From Branchipolynoe longqiensis (lineage: Eukaryota; Annelida; Polychaeta; Phyllodocida; Polynoidae): 64,000 nucleotides of DNA. This document shows, in pieces, positions 63,752 through 64,000 of the stretch. The translations under genes and the position numbers were made by a program. The DNA is taken from positions 21,843,849 to 21,907,848 of the forward strand of contig CM059186.1 of NCBI GenBank assembly GCA_030323885.1. The letters are read 5' to 3'. How positions within the stretch are numbered: the stretch's first letter is position 1; every line of letters begins with the position of its first letter. Below the pieces are notes generated by a model. The model worked only from the letters and a program-made list of their open reading frames with translations, had not been told where the DNA came from and searched no databases.

Positions 63752-64000
63752 GGCCCCGTTCAGGGTCTGTCTCGGAGGCGCCGCGGAGACATCTCGGTGA
63801 TGCTTTTTGGCCTATTTGCATTCAGAGTGCATCTCGGCGACGTCTCGGAGATGCCTCCCTTTTCAAACTGGAGATGAAAAGCACCTCGAAAATGGCTGCC
63901 GTATTCAGTGGTTTCAGCCAATCACAGCACAGCTTTTCCATTGCAAATGGCCACCACCTATGGGGGTGGCCTTTTCGAGGCAACAAACTGCTTTTACCGT
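63752..64000. mobile_element. TIR element C5, cut by the window edge
   Basis: Left end GGCCCCGTTCAGGGTCTGTC after CAG (63749-63751). TTCAGTGGTTTCAGCCAATC and CATTGCAAATGGC match 60854-61140. Confidence 0.82.

Overview
This window is animal genomic DNA, most likely from a mollusc and probably a gastropod. It has no bacterial gene layout. It contains a spliced Wnt gene, several tRNA-headed SINE families, non-LTR retrotransposon tails, a decayed DIRS-like retroelement and very many minisatellites and small inverted-repeat elements. The species is inferred only from the general look of the SINEs and was not checked by any search.

Only one host gene is well supported. A Wnt7-type gene lies on the minus strand. 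Exon 2 (7281 down to 7043) encodes the diagnostic N-terminal part of mature Wnt7. A matching exon 1 (48848 down to 48769) encodes a signal peptide, has a strong start context and ends in the phase exon 2 needs. If this is right, about 41.5 kb of the window (7282-48768) is intron 1, 1-7042 is part of intron 2, and 48849-64000 is the upstream flank. No later Wnt exon was seen. Exon 2 is squeezed between a SINE about 20 bp past its donor and a 2-kb array of 39-bp units that starts at its acceptor and resembles it.

The rest is mobile and repetitive DNA. SINE-A (tRNA-like head, about 345 bp) occurs roughly 25 times, SINE-B about 7 times and SINE-C about 4 times. Two non-LTR families are present: an RTE-like reverse transcriptase pseudogene at 16.4-17.4 kb, and a second family known from short 3' tails ending in (GAT)n. 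A DIRS-like retroelement (gag-like ORF1, YLDD reverse transcriptase, RNase H) runs on the minus strand from about 62.5 to 57.0 kb. It is broken by stops, frameshifts, two inserted inverted-repeat elements and a 1.5-kb minisatellite that grew inside its coding region.

Several inverted-repeat families recur. One has TIRs with a GTCACAC-like core, arms made of a repeated short word that differs from element to element, and often an AT-rich central palindrome. A second group (ends near GGCCGTATTCA) is flanked by CAG or CTG and can be seen inserted into SINE-A copies. A third type carries tandem arrays inside its TIRs (39.2-39.7 kb and 54.5-55.2 kb), which may explain how a 206-bp satellite came to sit at three loci.

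Layout: 0-2.9 kb SINE-A cluster; 3.0-5.3 kb 43-bp array; 5.5-7.0 kb SINEs and a foldback element; 7.0-9.9 kb Wnt exon 2 and the 39-bp array; 10-16 kb AT repeats, LINE tails, SINEs; 16.4-17.4 kb RTE pseudogene; 18-21.3 kb foldback elements, 70-bp array, 206-bp satellite; 23.3-25.1 kb nested TIR elements and a 70-bp array; 26-31 kb satellite, MITEs, G-rich repeats; 31.2-34.7 kb foldback elements and stacked microsatellites; 36-37.4 kb foldback element with 308-bp repeats; 38-46 kb SINEs, TIR elements, MITEs; 46.5-48.5 kb AT-rich arrays; 48.8 kb Wnt exon 1; 49-54 kb purine arrays and SINEs; 54.5-57 kb TIR element and MITEs; 57-62.5 kb DIRS-like element; 62.5-64 kb MITEs and an interrupted SINE-A.
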